In this document: positions 16,801 to 24,743 of the stretch, piece by piece
How the letters are laid out: every line of letters starts with the position of its first letter
Position numbering within the stretch: position 1 is the first letter of the stretch
NCBI RefSeq assembly: GCF_013403925.1
Contig: NZ_JABFDJ010000002.1
Span: 310,001 to 374,000 of the forward strand
From: Winogradskyella wichelsiae
GTDB taxonomy: Bacteria > Bacteroidota > Bacteroidia > Flavobacteriales > Flavobacteriaceae
Length of the DNA: 64,000 nt
Reading direction: 5' to 3'
The notes under the pieces: model-generated
What the model was told of the DNA's origin: nothing
Seen by the model: the letters and a program-made list of their open reading frames with translations, nothing else
The model's database searches: none
Translations under genes and position numbers: made by a program

Positions 16801-18215
16801 TTAACATCATGCTTTTTAGAAAACTGAATTAGTACTGGGTTCACCCTATTTTCATCTTCTTGATTATGGCGCATAAGCTCCAAATACAAGTCATCTCCAA
16901 AAGTTTCTTTCCACCAGAGTAAAGCTTCTTCTGCCTGATTCTCACCAACATTTAAAACTTTACTTGGTACTTCTCCATAAAGATTTCCTGTTAAACAGAT
17001 TAAGTCTTCTTTGTATTTTTCTATAAGTTTTTTATCTATTCTTGGCACATAATAAAAGCCATCTGTAAAAGCCGCAGAAGATAATTTTGCTAAATTGTGA
17101 TAGCCCTTTTTATTTTTAGCCATTAACACAATTTGATAACCATTATCTTTTCTTGTTTTGTCTGCGTGATCTTCGCACACAAAAAATTCACAACCTATTA
17201 TAGGTTTTAAAATTTTACCTTTTTTCTCTAACCCTGCTTCTTCGGCTTGTTTGTGTTGTGCTTTTACTCCTTTATTATGATTAGAAACGGCTGTTACAAA
17301 ATGGAATGCACCCATCATATTTCCATGATCAGTTAACGCAACAGCTGGCATATTTCTCTTAACTGCAGCGGCAACTAAATCTTTGACACTAATGGTAGAT
17401 TGAAGAATAGAATACTGCGAGTGATTGTGTAAATGTGCAAAGTCGACATCTACAACTTGTGCCGCAGCTTCCTTATCAATGGTTGTAGGTGTAGCTTGCG
17501 CTTTCTGAAGTCGCTCGTTAATTTTAGCACTTGCACGTTTAAGATTTATATGTTTTAAACCTATAAGCTGAATTTCAGCAGGATTCTCTTCTGTATATTT
17601 CTGAAAATAATCTGGCTCAACATCGAGTTGTTCTTTGGTATATTGCTTTCTTCTTATTAATTCTAAAAAACAACGCGTCGTTGCCTCAACATCTGCTGTT
17701 GCATTATGCGCTTCACCAAAAGGTTTATTAAAAAGATATTCATGCAATTCTGTTAACGTTGGTAATTTAAACTTACCATAACGCCCCCCTGGCAACTGAC
17801 ATAAACTTGCTGTATGCTCTGTACAAGTATCTAAAACAGGCAACTCTTGAAGCTGATTTGCAAGATCTTCTCGTACAAATTCTGCTCCCATAATATTTAA
17901 ATCGAACTTTACATTTTGCCCTACTACAAATTTAGTTTTAGATAAAGCAATATTGAATTTTTCTAAAACCTCAGAAAGAGGAATACCTTCCTCTTCTGCC
18001 AACCCTGTAGAAATACCATGTATTTTTTCAGCATCATAAGGAATATTAAATCCATCTGGTTTTACTAAATAATCCTGATGTTCAATACAGTTACCCATAG
18101 CATCATGCAATTGCCAAGCAATCTGAATACACCTTGGCCAATTATCCGTATCCGTAATTGGTGCATCCCAACGCTTTGGTAATCCTGTGGTTTCGGTATC
18201 AAATATTAAGTACAT
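13836..18215 (-). CDS. dnaE: DNA polymerase III alpha subunit with N-terminal proofreading-type exonuclease domain
   Basis: This replicative polymerase has three recognisable parts. Residues 1 to about 200 form a DnaQ-like 3'-5' exonuclease (DxE in FDTETTGLP, and HNATADVEAT). A PHP domain starts near residue 260 (HLHNHSQYS). The C-family polymerase core carries the catalytic aspartates in PDIDIDFDDEGR, followed by helix-hairpin-helix and OB-fold regions (ITFGGVVTDVQHRV). I chose the Met that begins MYLIFDTETTG; an in-frame ATG 14 codons upstream (18257) only adds a Gln/Asn-rich stretch. At about 1459 residues it is longer than the E. coli enzyme because of the exonuclease domain. It is transcribed alone. 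Confidence 0.95.
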   Translation of the reverse strand: MYLIFDTETTGLPKRWDAPITDTDNWPRCIQIAWQLHDAMGNCIEHQDYLVKPDGFNIPYDAEKIHGISTGLAEEEGIPLSEVLEKFNIALSKTKFVVGQNVKFDLNIMGAEFVREDLANQLQELPVLDTCTEHTASLCQLPGGRYGKFKLPTLTELHEYLFNKPFGEAHNATADVEATTRCFLELIRRKQYTKEQLDVEPDYFQKYTEENPAEIQLIGLKHINLKRASAKINERLQKAQATPTTIDKEAAAQVVDVDFAHLHNHSQYSILQSTISVKDLVAAAVKRNMPAVALTDHGNMMGAFHFVTAVSNHNKGVKAQHKQAEEAGLEKKGKILKPIIGCEFFVCEDHADKTRKDNGYQIVLMAKNKKGYHNLAKLSSAAFTDGFYYVPRIDKKLIEKYKEDLICLTGNLYGEVPSKVLNVGENQAEEALLWWKETFGDDLYLELMRHNQEDENRVNPVLIQFSKKHDVKLVATNNTYYVDQENANAHDILLCVKDGEKQATPIGRGRGYRYGLPNQEYYFKSSDEMKALFKDVPEAIVNIQHVVDKIEPYELARDVLLPAFDIPEEFKFEEDLADNGKRGENAFLKDLTFKGAEKRYGEITPKIKERLDFELSVIEKTGYPGYFLIVEDFIREARKMDVSVGPGRGSAAGSVVAYCLWITNIDPIKYDLLFERFLNPDRVSMPDIDIDFDDEGRSRVMDYVIEKYGSNQVAQIITYGTMAAKSSIRDTARVLDLPLNEADHLAKLIPLMSKLGKIFGLSEKELASKFRAEDLEKINELLNISDGDDLQAETLNQARILEGSVRNTGIHACGVIITPGDITNYVPVALAKDSDLYVTQFDNSVVEDAGLLKMDFLGLKTLTLIKDTVKLVKEKHGIDLDPDSIPLDDVETYELFQRGETVGVFQYESPGMQKHMKNLKPTVFDDLIAMNALYRPGPMEYIPSFIARKHGDEEIVYDLPEMEEYLKETYGITVYQEQVMLLSQKLADFTKGEADVLRKAMGKKQIAVLDKMKPKFIEQAGAKGLDKTKLEKIWKDWEAFASYAFNKSHSTCYAWIAYQTAYLKAHYPAEYMAAVLSNNMNDIKSVTFFMEECKRMRLPVLGPDVNESFYKFSVNQDNAVRFGMGAIKGVGHGAVKTIVENRKEGGHYKSIFDFAKRIDLRAANKRAFEGLANAGGFDCWSDTHRAQYFAHDGDSISFLEKAVKYGAKHQENENSAQVSLFGAASDVQIAEPLVPPCEDWGTMEKLSREREVVGIYISGHPLDDFAIEMKSFCNGVVAHFNNLEAVVNSEITFGGVVTDVQHRVSKQGKGWAIFTIEDYTDSFEFRIFGEDYLKFRHFFVINSFVYVRAFVREGWVNRDTGKKGDPRIQFNSFQLLHDVMENYARKLSIQLNIRDLKEDTVSILHDLMTLHEGTKPLSFLVYDNAEKIKVQMSSRKNKVKISQELLNSLKEHDVKYKLN

Positions 18216-18352
18216 ATCGCTGTTGAGTTGTTTGTTGTTGAATTGTTTCTCTTGCAATCCTATTTACTGTAGAACGCAAAGGTAAACACTGTAAACTAAT
18301 TCTTTTGTATTTAAATTGTTTTACAATGAGACGTTGAGAGCAACGAAAATCA

Positions 18353-18439
18353 TTATAAATTACGACTTAACAGTCTTTTATCTACCAACTTAGCAGCAAA
18401 TAACGCAATAAAAATTCCTAAAATAATTAGCTTATAAAA
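18353..18439 (-). pseudogene. Possible remnant of a small membrane protein
   Basis: Between dnaE and the lipoprotein, the minus strand has a 29-codon open piece with a membrane-helix-like sequence (KLIILGIFIALFAAKLVDKR), preceded in frame by a stop and lacking a start codon. It may be the end of a deleted gene or chance. Confidence 0.2.
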
Positions 18440-18492
18440 TTACATAGAATTTGAGCTTATTTAAAATGAAAACATAAAGAGTTTTTAACACA

Positions 18493-18529
18493 CAAAAAAA
18501 GCTTCAATCCCAAAGGATTGAAGCTTTTT
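18493..18529 (-). terminator. Terminator of the calcium-repeat lipoprotein
   Basis: AAAAAGCTTCAATCC and GGATTGAAGCTTTTT pair perfectly around CAAA, 19 bases after the stop codon. Confidence 0.85.
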
Positions 18530-18547
18530 CTACAATATTTTATTTTA

Positions 18548-19762
18548 TTATGCTTGTAAATAATCAGGAATACCATCTCCATCTGTATCTACCGCATCAT
18601 CAGGATTGCCATCTCCATTAGGATCTGCATTTTCGTTAATGGTTAAAATTGAATCACCATCATCATCTGTATCTAGGTAATCTACATCACCATCTCCATC
18701 TGTATCTAATGGATTACCGTCAGCATCTTTAGCTTCAAAAATAGTTAGTACACCATCACCATCGTCATCAGCATCTAAATAGTTAGGATTACCATCTCCA
18801 TCACTATCATCATCATCCAAATTACCATCTATATCACCATTAAAGTTTTCAAAGACATCTGGAATACCATCACCATCTGTATCAACACAATTTAGAGTGT
18901 CAATTTCAACTTGAATACTTCCATCTAAATCATCACAAATGTCTATCTGTTCTTGTAGATAAAAAGCATATTGTACACATTTTTCAATGTAATTGCCAAT
19001 CGTTGCTGTACTATATTGCAACTCTGCTTCAACAACATTTGCCGTTGCTATTTCACAAGAAATCTCACAATCACCAAGCGCATCAATTAAATCTTGCAAC
19101 GCTCCATCTGAATCACCACAAAATGTACGTTGTTCTGTCAAAGCCTGAGAATATGCTGCACAGGCCGTCGCAAAAGCATCACTATCTACAAATATTAAAT
19201 CGTCTGCATAACTAGCTTCATATGCTAAAAATGCTATTTGAGCCGCAGACTCTACATCTACACAAGTAATAGGATCTGTCGGTAACTCACCAGATATTAA
19301 AGGTACTTTATAAAAAATTCCGTTTGTATAACCTATTGAATTTAAACCAGAAGCATCAAAAGCTAAAAATCTATAAGTCCCCGTAAACGTTTTGTTAACA
19401 ACGTCTATTTCTTCAATTATAATTTCTCCTAATTCGGGGTAAACAGACACACTTTCATCTGGAGTATTATTCGTTGAGAATTCGGTTCCGAAACCATCAG
19501 TATACTTAGCTTCAATCACATCAATATCCCCTACAATAAACTCAGATTCTATTACAGAAGGCACTGTAAGTTCTACAGTTTCAAAATTATTAGTTCCAGT
19601 GATCGTTAAGTATCCATTTGTTTCAATACTTGCAGAAAAGGCTGTTGCTCGCCAAAGCTCATTTTCGCGATCACCTTGAAATGCTGGCGAATTAAATTGA
19701 ACTTCGTCGCCGCAGCTGAACATAGTTAAAAAAACAAGCGATAGGAGGATTAGTTTTTTCAT
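18548..19762 (-). CDS. Lipoprotein with tandem Cys-framed domains and calcium-binding (TSP3-like) repeats
   Basis: The chosen start gives [17 protein letters not shown], a lipoprotein signal; a longer frame to 19843 would run through the promoter (TATATTTG at 19792-19799). After a beta-rich region (about 20-160), two similar cysteine-framed segments follow, each ending in a C-x-D-x-DG...ID.L..C pattern ([18 protein letters not shown] and [17 protein letters not shown]). The C-terminal third is a run of DxDGDG-type repeats ([24 protein letters not shown]) typical of thrombospondin type 3 calcium-binding repeats. It probably sits at the cell surface. The gene has its own promoter and terminator. 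The function is unknown. Confidence 0.85.
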   Translation of the reverse strand: MKKLILLSLVFLTMFSCGDEVQFNSPAFQGDRENELWRATAFSASIETNGYLTITGTNNFETVELTVPSVIESEFIVGDIDVIEAKYTDGFGTEFSTNNTPDESVSVYPELGEIIIEEIDVVNKTFTGTYRFLAFDASGLNSIGYTNGIFYKVPLISGELPTDPITCVDVESAAQIAFLAYEASYADDLIFVDSDAFATACAAYSQALTEQRTFCGDSDGALQDLIDALGDCEISCEIATANVVEAELQYSTATIGNYIEKCVQYAFYLQEQIDICDDLDGSIQVEIDTLNCVDTDGDGIPDVFENFNGDIDGNLDDDDSDGDGNPNYLDADDDGDGVLTIFEAKDADGNPLDTDGDGDVDYLDTDDDGDSILTINENADPNGDGNPDDAVDTDGDGIPDYLQA

Positions 19763-19791
19763 GTTGTATAGGGTGTCTTTTATCTTCGTTC

Positions 19792-19799
19792 CAAATATA
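19792..19799 (-). promoter_or_regulatory. -7 element of the lipoprotein gene
   Basis: TATATTTG on the minus strand, 30 bases before the ATG at 19762. It supports the internal Met as the true start. Confidence 0.5.
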
Positions 19800-19904
19800 A
19801 TGAAACAACACTGCCAAAAGTATAATAATTTTTCAAAATGCATCTAAATAGGCATTTTCTTTTACTTAGCACACATTATCTAACTGAAAATTAAAAAATT
19901 ATAT

Positions 19905-19912
19905 TATCTTTG
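19905..19912 (+). promoter_or_regulatory. -7 element of rpsP
   Basis: TATCTTTG followed by GCGCCC matches the consensus TAnnTTTG and lies 46 bases before the rpsP ATG. Confidence 0.6.
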
Positions 19913-19958
19913 CGCCCTCATTAATAACAGAGGTCGAGAACCTCATTAATTAATTATT

Positions 19959-20471
19959 ATGCCTGTAAAAATTAGATTACAAAGACACGGTAAAAAAGGA
20001 AAACCTTATTACTGGATCGTAGCAGCGGATTCTCGCGCTAAAAGAGATGGTAAATACCTAGAAAAATTAGGTGCTTACAATCCAAACACAAATCCTGCAA
20101 CTATCGAATTAGATGTTGACGGAGCTGTACAATGGTTACAAAATGGTGCACAACCAACTGACACTGCAAAAGCTATTTTATCTTATAAAGGAGCAATGCT
20201 AAAAAATCATTTAGCTGGTGGAGTTAGAAAAGGTGCATTAACTGAAGAGCAAGCAGAATCAAAATTCAACGCTTGGTTAGAAGAAAAAGCAGCTAAAGTT
20301 GAAGCAAAAACTGATGGCTTATCTAAAGCTGATGCAGATGCTAAAGCTAAAGCATTAGAAGCTGAAAAAGCTGTAAACGAAGCACGTATTGCTGCAGCAG
20401 CGCCAGTTGTTGAAGAAGAAGTAGCAGAAGATGTTGCAACTGAAGAAACAGCAGCTAACGAAGAAGAATAA
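19959..20471 (+). CDS. rpsP: 30S ribosomal protein S16, extended form
   Basis: Residues 1 to about 80 are a normal S16, opening with MPVKIRLQRHGKKGKPYY and SRAKRDGKYLEKLGAYNP. S16 binds 16S rRNA in the 30S body. The protein continues to 170 residues with a Lys/Glu/Ala-rich helical tail ending in acidic repeats; such tails occur in Bacteroidetes S16. It is followed by a terminator, so rimM, which often shares its operon in other bacteria, is separated by 178 bases here. Confidence 0.97.
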   Translation: MPVKIRLQRHGKKGKPYYWIVAADSRAKRDGKYLEKLGAYNPNTNPATIELDVDGAVQWLQNGAQPTDTAKAILSYKGAMLKNHLAGGVRKGALTEEQAESKFNAWLEEKAAKVEAKTDGLSKADADAKAKALEAEKAVNEARIAAAAPVVEEEVAEDVATEETAANEEE

Positions 20472-20494
20472 AAAAATTATTTTTTATACTTTTG

Positions 20495-20527
20495 AACCCA
20501 GACTATTTTATGGTCTGGGTTTTTTAT
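20495..20527 (+). terminator. Terminator after rpsP
   Basis: AACCCAGAC pairs with GTCTGGGTT and is followed by a long T run, 23 bases after the rpsP stop. Confidence 0.85.
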
Positions 20528-20559
20528 TTTATATAACCACAGAATAGTTTTATAAAATA

Positions 20560-20629
20560 ATTCTCAGTAAGGTGAGAATCTGTTGAACATTTAGAATTAG
20601 AATTAATAAGATTTCCGCTTTCACGGAAA
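20560..20629. repeat. Two hairpin palindromes between rpsP and rimM
   Basis: ATTCTCA-GTAAGG-TGAGAAT (20560-20579) and TTTCCG-CTTTCA-CGGAAA (20612-20629) are two perfect short stem-loops in the rpsP-rimM gap. The second resembles palindromes that I recall as dispersed in flavobacterial intergenic regions. They are not T-tract terminators and may be leader structures of rimM. Confidence 0.45.
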
Positions 20630-20649
20630 CCATAAATACAAGATTTATT

Positions 20650-21180
20650 TTGAAAAAAGAAGACTGTTTTTATTTAGGTAAAATTGTATCCAAATACAGT
20701 TTTAAAGGAGAACTTTTAATAAAATTAGATACTGACGAACCTGATTTATATGATAACCTTGATGCTATTTTTATAGATCTGAGAGGGAATTTAGTTCCTT
20801 TCTTTGCTGAATCTTCACAATTACATAAATCTAATTTATTACGTATTAAGTTTGAAGATGTAGATACTGAAGAAGATGCTGATGCTTTAATCAAAACAGA
20901 TTTATACTTACCTATGGACTTGCTTCCAAAACTAGAGGGTAATAAATTTTATTTTCATGAAGTCATAGGTTTCACTATTATAGATTCAAACTATGGTGAT
21001 GTAGGAATTTTAAAAGGTATTAATGATTCAACAGCTCAAGCTTTATTTGAAATAGACAAAGACGGCGTTGAAATATTAATCCCTATGAATGATGAATTTA
21101 TTGTTAAGGTCGATAGAAAAAACAAAACTATAGAAGTTAAGACTCCAGAAGGACTGATTGATTTATACCTTGAAGAATAA
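20650..21180 (+). CDS. rimM: Ribosome maturation factor RimM
   Basis: The 176-residue protein has the RimM N-terminal domain (CFYLGKIVSKYSFKGELLIK) and the PRC-barrel C-terminal domain (FYFHEVIGFTIID, then ILIPMNDEFIVKVD). It helps 30S head assembly by binding S19. The start is TTG at 20650, since no ATG precedes the conserved N-terminus; RimM of relatives begins at this point. Its stop overlaps the start of the next gene by one base, indicating co-translation. Confidence 0.94.
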   Translation: MKKEDCFYLGKIVSKYSFKGELLIKLDTDEPDLYDNLDAIFIDLRGNLVPFFAESSQLHKSNLLRIKFEDVDTEEDADALIKTDLYLPMDLLPKLEGNKFYFHEVIGFTIIDSNYGDVGILKGINDSTAQALFEIDKDGVEILIPMNDEFIVKVDRKNKTIEVKTPEGLIDLYLEE

Positions 21181-21896
21181 TGGGTTTGCTTCCTTTTAAA
21201 TTCAAAGAATTTTCAGTTAACCAAGACCGTTGTGCTATGAAAATTGGAACAGACGGAGTTTTACTTGGTGCATGGACATCGGTTAATAAAAATCCATTTT
21301 CAGTCTTAGATATTGGCTCTGGAACTGGTGTTTTAGCTTTAATGATTGCACAACGTAGCTATGCAGAAAACATTGAAGCTGTAGAAATAGATGCTGATGC
21401 TTACGAGCAATGTTCTGAAAATTTTGAAAACTCACCGTGGGCTGATCGTTTATTCTGTTACCACGCTTCACTTCTAGAATTTGTTGAAGAAGTAGAAGAC
21501 AAATTTGATCTCATTATATGCAATCCCCCTTTTTATTCTGAAGATTATAAAACCACAGATAAATCGAGAGATCTAGCACGCTTTAACGACGCTATGCCTT
21601 TTGAACATCTTATTTACGCTGTGTCTAATTTACTATCTAAAAGCGGAATTTTTTCAGTAGTTATTCCGTATAAAGAAGAGACAAACCTAATTGGTTTAGC
21701 GCACGCTTCAGATTTATACCCTCAGCGTATTCTTCATGTAAAAGGACATACAAATGCAACTATTAAACGCAGTTTAATAGAATTTAGCTTTATTAAAAAA
21801 AAGCTTAAAATATCAGAATTAATCATCGAAACCTCACGACATCAATACACTGAAGATTACATAAATCTCACTAAAGATTTTTATTTGAAAATGTAA
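21180..21896 (+). CDS. trmN6: tRNA1(Val) (adenine37-N6)-methyltransferase
   Basis: This 238-residue class I SAM-dependent methyltransferase has SAM-binding motif LDIGSGTGVLALMIAQ (about residues 44-59) and the N6-adenine methylase tetrad NPPF (in IICNPPFYSED). The N-terminal FKFKEFSVNQDRCAMKIGTD is typical of the YfiC/TrmN6 family, which methylates A37 of a valine tRNA. The start ATG overlaps the rimM stop (ATAATG), so the two are translationally coupled; both serve translation. Confidence 0.9.
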   Translation: MGLLPFKFKEFSVNQDRCAMKIGTDGVLLGAWTSVNKNPFSVLDIGSGTGVLALMIAQRSYAENIEAVEIDADAYEQCSENFENSPWADRLFCYHASLLEFVEEVEDKFDLIICNPPFYSEDYKTTDKSRDLARFNDAMPFEHLIYAVSNLLSKSGIFSVVIPYKEETNLIGLAHASDLYPQRILHVKGHTNATIKRSLIEFSFIKKKLKISELIIETSRHQYTEDYINLTKDFYLKM

Positions 21897-21903
21897 TATT
21901 GTC

Positions 21904-21935
21904 TTTGTAAGCTGAAAACGATTTCGTTACTTTTG
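21904..21935 (+). promoter_or_regulatory. Promoter of the acyl-CoA dehydrogenase gene
   Basis: TTTG (21904-21907), a 20-base spacer and TACTTTTG (21928-21935) make a full Bacteroidetes promoter, about 80 bases before the start codon. Confidence 0.75.
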
Positions 21936-22014
21936 TTAGGAACTAAATAAACAACAACATAACTTGAGCAATAGCGACAGTATTTGACAAGTTTATAACA
22001 AACAATATATTCAG

Positions 22015-23193
22015 ATGAAACCAGATTTATTCGAAGCACCAGATTATTATAACCTTGACGAATTACTTACTGAAGAGCATAAATTAATACGTGATGCCGC
22101 AAGAGACTGGGTAAAACGTGATGTCTCTCCTATTATAGAAGAGTATGCTCAAAAAGCAGAATTCCCAACGCAAATAGTTAAAGGTCTTGCTGAAATTGGA
22201 GCCTTTGGACCATACATCCCTGAAGAATATGGAGGAGCAGGCTTAGACCAAATCTCTTATGGTTTAATAATGCAAGAAATAGAACGTGGCGACTCTGGTG
22301 TTCGTAGCACAGCATCTGTACAATCATCTTTAGTAATGTATCCTATTTGGAAATACGGAAACGAAGAACAACGTAACAAATACTTACCGAAACTGGCTTC
22401 TGGAGAATGGATTGGCTCTTTTGGATTAACAGAACCAGATCATGGTTCTAATCCTGGAGGTATGGTCACCAATTTTAAAGATATGGGAGATCATTATCTT
22501 CTAAATGGAGCAAAAATGTGGATTAGTAATTCTCCCTTTTGTAATATCGCTGTAGTATGGGCTAAAAATGAAGAAGGACGAATTCATGGTTTAATTGTAG
22601 AGCGTGGCATGGAAGGTTTTTCTACTCCAGAGACGCATAACAAATGGTCACTTAGAGCATCTGCTACAGGAGAACTTATTTTTGATAACGTAAAAGTGCC
22701 TAAAGAAAATTTATTACCCAACAAATCTGGATTAGGAGCACCACTAGGTTGTTTAGATTCTGCAAGATTTGGTATTGCTTGGGGGGCAATCGGAGCTGCA
22801 ATGGATTGTTACGACACAGCATTGCGCTACAGTAAAGAGCGTATGCAGTTTGATAAACCTATTGGTCAATTTCAACTGCAACAAAAGAAATTGGCAGAAA
22901 TGATTACCGAAATTACCAAAGCACAATTATTAGCTTGGAGACTTGGTGTAATGCGCGAAAATGGCACTGCAACCTCAGCTCAAATTTCTATGGCAAAACG
23001 TAATAATGTAGATATGGCATTAACTATTGCTCGTGACGCAAGACAAATGTTAGGCGGTATGGGAATTAGTGGAGAATACAGTATAATGAGACATATGATG
23101 AATCTTGAAAGTGTTGTTACTTATGAAGGAACACACGATATTCATTTACTTATTACTGGTTTCGACGTTACAGGTTTAAATGCCTTCAAATAA
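22015..23193 (+). CDS. Acyl-CoA dehydrogenase, glutaryl-CoA dehydrogenase-like
   Basis: The 392-residue flavoprotein shows the family signatures: FAD-binding FGLTEPDHGSNPG (about residue 139), substrate-loop WISNSPFCNIAVVWAK, RFGIAWGAIGAAMDCYD, and the C-terminal catalytic base in VVTYEGTHDIH. Overall pattern, especially MLGGMGISGEYSIMRHMMN, is closest to glutaryl-CoA dehydrogenases, which oxidise and decarboxylate glutaryl-CoA to crotonyl-CoA in lysine and tryptophan breakdown. A saccharopine dehydrogenase-like gene, also lysine-related, lies at 44.2 kb. The gene stands alone between its own promoter and terminator. Other acyl-CoA substrates are possible. Confidence 0.9.
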   Translation: MKPDLFEAPDYYNLDELLTEEHKLIRDAARDWVKRDVSPIIEEYAQKAEFPTQIVKGLAEIGAFGPYIPEEYGGAGLDQISYGLIMQEIERGDSGVRSTASVQSSLVMYPIWKYGNEEQRNKYLPKLASGEWIGSFGLTEPDHGSNPGGMVTNFKDMGDHYLLNGAKMWISNSPFCNIAVVWAKNEEGRIHGLIVERGMEGFSTPETHNKWSLRASATGELIFDNVKVPKENLLPNKSGLGAPLGCLDSARFGIAWGAIGAAMDCYDTALRYSKERMQFDKPIGQFQLQQKKLAEMITEITKAQLLAWRLGVMRENGTATSAQISMAKRNNVDMALTIARDARQMLGGMGISGEYSIMRHMMNLESVVTYEGTHDIHLLITGFDVTGLNAFK

Positions 23194-23216
23194 AACAGAA
23201 TATAAGTAGCACGTAT

Positions 23217-23248
23217 AAAAATACTTCTCTTTTGGAGAGGTATTTTTT
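23217..23248 (+). terminator. Terminator after the acyl-CoA dehydrogenase gene
   Basis: AAAAATACTTCTC and GAGAGGTATTTTT pair (one T-G wobble), followed by T residues, 23 bases after the stop. Confidence 0.8.
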
Positions 23249-23276
23249 GTTTAATTCAGTCTCTTAAATAAACTTT

Positions 23277-24173
23277 ATGTCTTCAAAAACAAGATTAGAT
23301 CGCGCTTATAAGTATGCAAAACGCTTAAAGTTTGACGATTCGTCTAAACTTATATTATTTAGTGACTGTCATCGTGGAGACAATAGTTTTGCTGATGATT
23401 TTGCAAACAATAGAAACATTTATTTTCATGCTTTGCGGCACTATTATCTTGAAGGGTTCAGCTACTGCGAAATAGGAGATGGAGACGAACTTTGGGAGAA
23501 CCTATCGTTCGAGTCTATATTTAATGCACATAAGAATATCTACATGCTTATGAAACAATTTCATGATAAAAATCGTCTACATATGATATGGGGAAATCAT
23601 GATATGGTCTATCGTGATCCGAAATATGTAGAAAAACATTTGTATTCTTTTTTCGACCCAAAAACAGGTAAAGACGAAGATTTATTCTGTGATATTAAAT
23701 ATCATGAAGGTATTGTTTTAGAACATTCTGAAACCAATCAAGAATTATTTCTTACGCACGGACATCAGGCAGATTGGTGGAATTATACCTTTTGGAAATG
23801 GAGTCGGTTTTTAGTTCGTGTACTTTGGAAACCTTTAAATGTTATGGGTATTGCTGACCCAACAACACCTGCAAAAAACTATACGGAACTCATAAAAATA
23901 GAGAAACGAACCAAACAATGGATTATTGAAAACAATAACTTAATCACTATTGTTGGTCATACACACCGACCACGTTTTCCAGAGCCTGGCGAAATTGCTT
24001 ATTTTAATGATGGGAGTTGCGTGCACCCAAGAAGTATTACTGGTCTAGAAATCGAGAATGGAATGATTTCACTAATTAAATGGCAGGTTATCACCTCTGA
24101 AGATGGTAACTTAAAAATTGATCGGTTTTTATTAGAAGGCCCGACTAAATTGGCTGATTATAAAACAGCATAA
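23277..24173 (+). CDS. Calcineurin-like metallophosphoesterase
   Basis: All metal-ligand motifs of the calcineurin-like superfamily are present in the 298-residue protein: FSDCHRGD (near 23-30), GDGDELWE (about 63), WGNHDMVY (about 105), LTHGHQADWW (about 160) and VGHTHRPRF (about 225). It has no signal peptide and should be cytosolic. The family covers protein phosphatases, nucleotidases and the lipid A enzyme LpxH; the sequence does not settle the substrate. It is a single gene convergent with the ferredoxin gene. Confidence 0.88.
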   Translation: MSSKTRLDRAYKYAKRLKFDDSSKLILFSDCHRGDNSFADDFANNRNIYFHALRHYYLEGFSYCEIGDGDELWENLSFESIFNAHKNIYMLMKQFHDKNRLHMIWGNHDMVYRDPKYVEKHLYSFFDPKTGKDEDLFCDIKYHEGIVLEHSETNQELFLTHGHQADWWNYTFWKWSRFLVRVLWKPLNVMGIADPTTPAKNYTELIKIEKRTKQWIIENNNLITIVGHTHRPRFPEPGEIAYFNDGSCVHPRSITGLEIENGMISLIKWQVITSEDGNLKIDRFLLEGPTKLADYKTA

Positions 24174-24180
24174 ACCATTA

Positions 24181-24228
24181 AACAATAAAACCTCGAGGAT
24201 TTTAAAAATCGATGAGGCTTCAATTGTT
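24181..24228. terminator. Bidirectional imperfect terminator
   Basis: AACAAT and ATTGTT form the base of a long imperfect hairpin whose upper stem pairs CCTC with GAGG and GATT with AATC. It lies between two convergent genes. Confidence 0.55.
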
Positions 24229-24267
24229 ATTTATTGCAAAAATCTTCTTGCTTTTCTCAGAAATTTG

Positions 24268-24600
24268 TTAAGATTCAGGAGCCAATTCCACCTCTAATCC
24301 TTCCATTTCTGGTGTCATTTGAATTTGGCAACCTAAACGAGAGTTGTCTTTAACATCAAATGCTTCAGAGAGCATAGCTTCTTCATCATCTTGCATTTCT
24401 GGTAATTTAGTATCACTTAGCACATAGCATTGACAAGATGCACACATAGCCATACCACCACAAATTCCAATAGTACCTTCTGGCGCAAGCTCATAAGACC
24501 TTACAACTTCCATTAAATTCATTGCCATATCTGTAGGAGCCTCAATTTGATGTTTTACACCATCTCTATCGATTATAGTAATATTAATATCTTGTTCCAT
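24268..24600 (-). CDS. 2Fe-2S ferredoxin (adrenodoxin/Isc type)
   Basis: The 110-residue protein has the vertebrate-type [2Fe-2S] cysteine pattern: GICGGMAMCASCQCYV (about residues 45-60) plus a C-terminal ligand in RLGCQI (about residue 91). It carries electrons, most plausibly from the ferredoxin reductase encoded just upstream at 24744-25799. An acidic surface is evident in the second half (MQDDEEAML). Location with NifU-like and Mrp-like genes suggests a role in Fe-S assembly or in feeding cytosolic reductases. The gap to the reductase is 143 bases, so a separate promoter is possible. Confidence 0.92.
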   Translation of the reverse strand: MEQDINITIIDRDGVKHQIEAPTDMAMNLMEVVRSYELAPEGTIGICGGMAMCASCQCYVLSDTKLPEMQDDEEAMLSEAFDVKDNSRLGCQIQMTPEMEGLEVELAPES

Positions 24601-24743
24601 GTTCGTTTCCTGCGAAATCAGGATTTTTTATTTGTTACTCAGAATAACTCAGAGTTAGATTATTTATTTCTAAAAGATCTCATAAGTTTAAAAAAACTAT
24701 GAAATCTAAATGATGTAGTAACTATATAAAAGCTTTAAACCAT

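Noticed and set aside
18216..18257. Upstream start of dnaE
   Set aside because: The 14 extra residues are Gln/Asn-rich and precede a conserved MYLIFDTETTG start.
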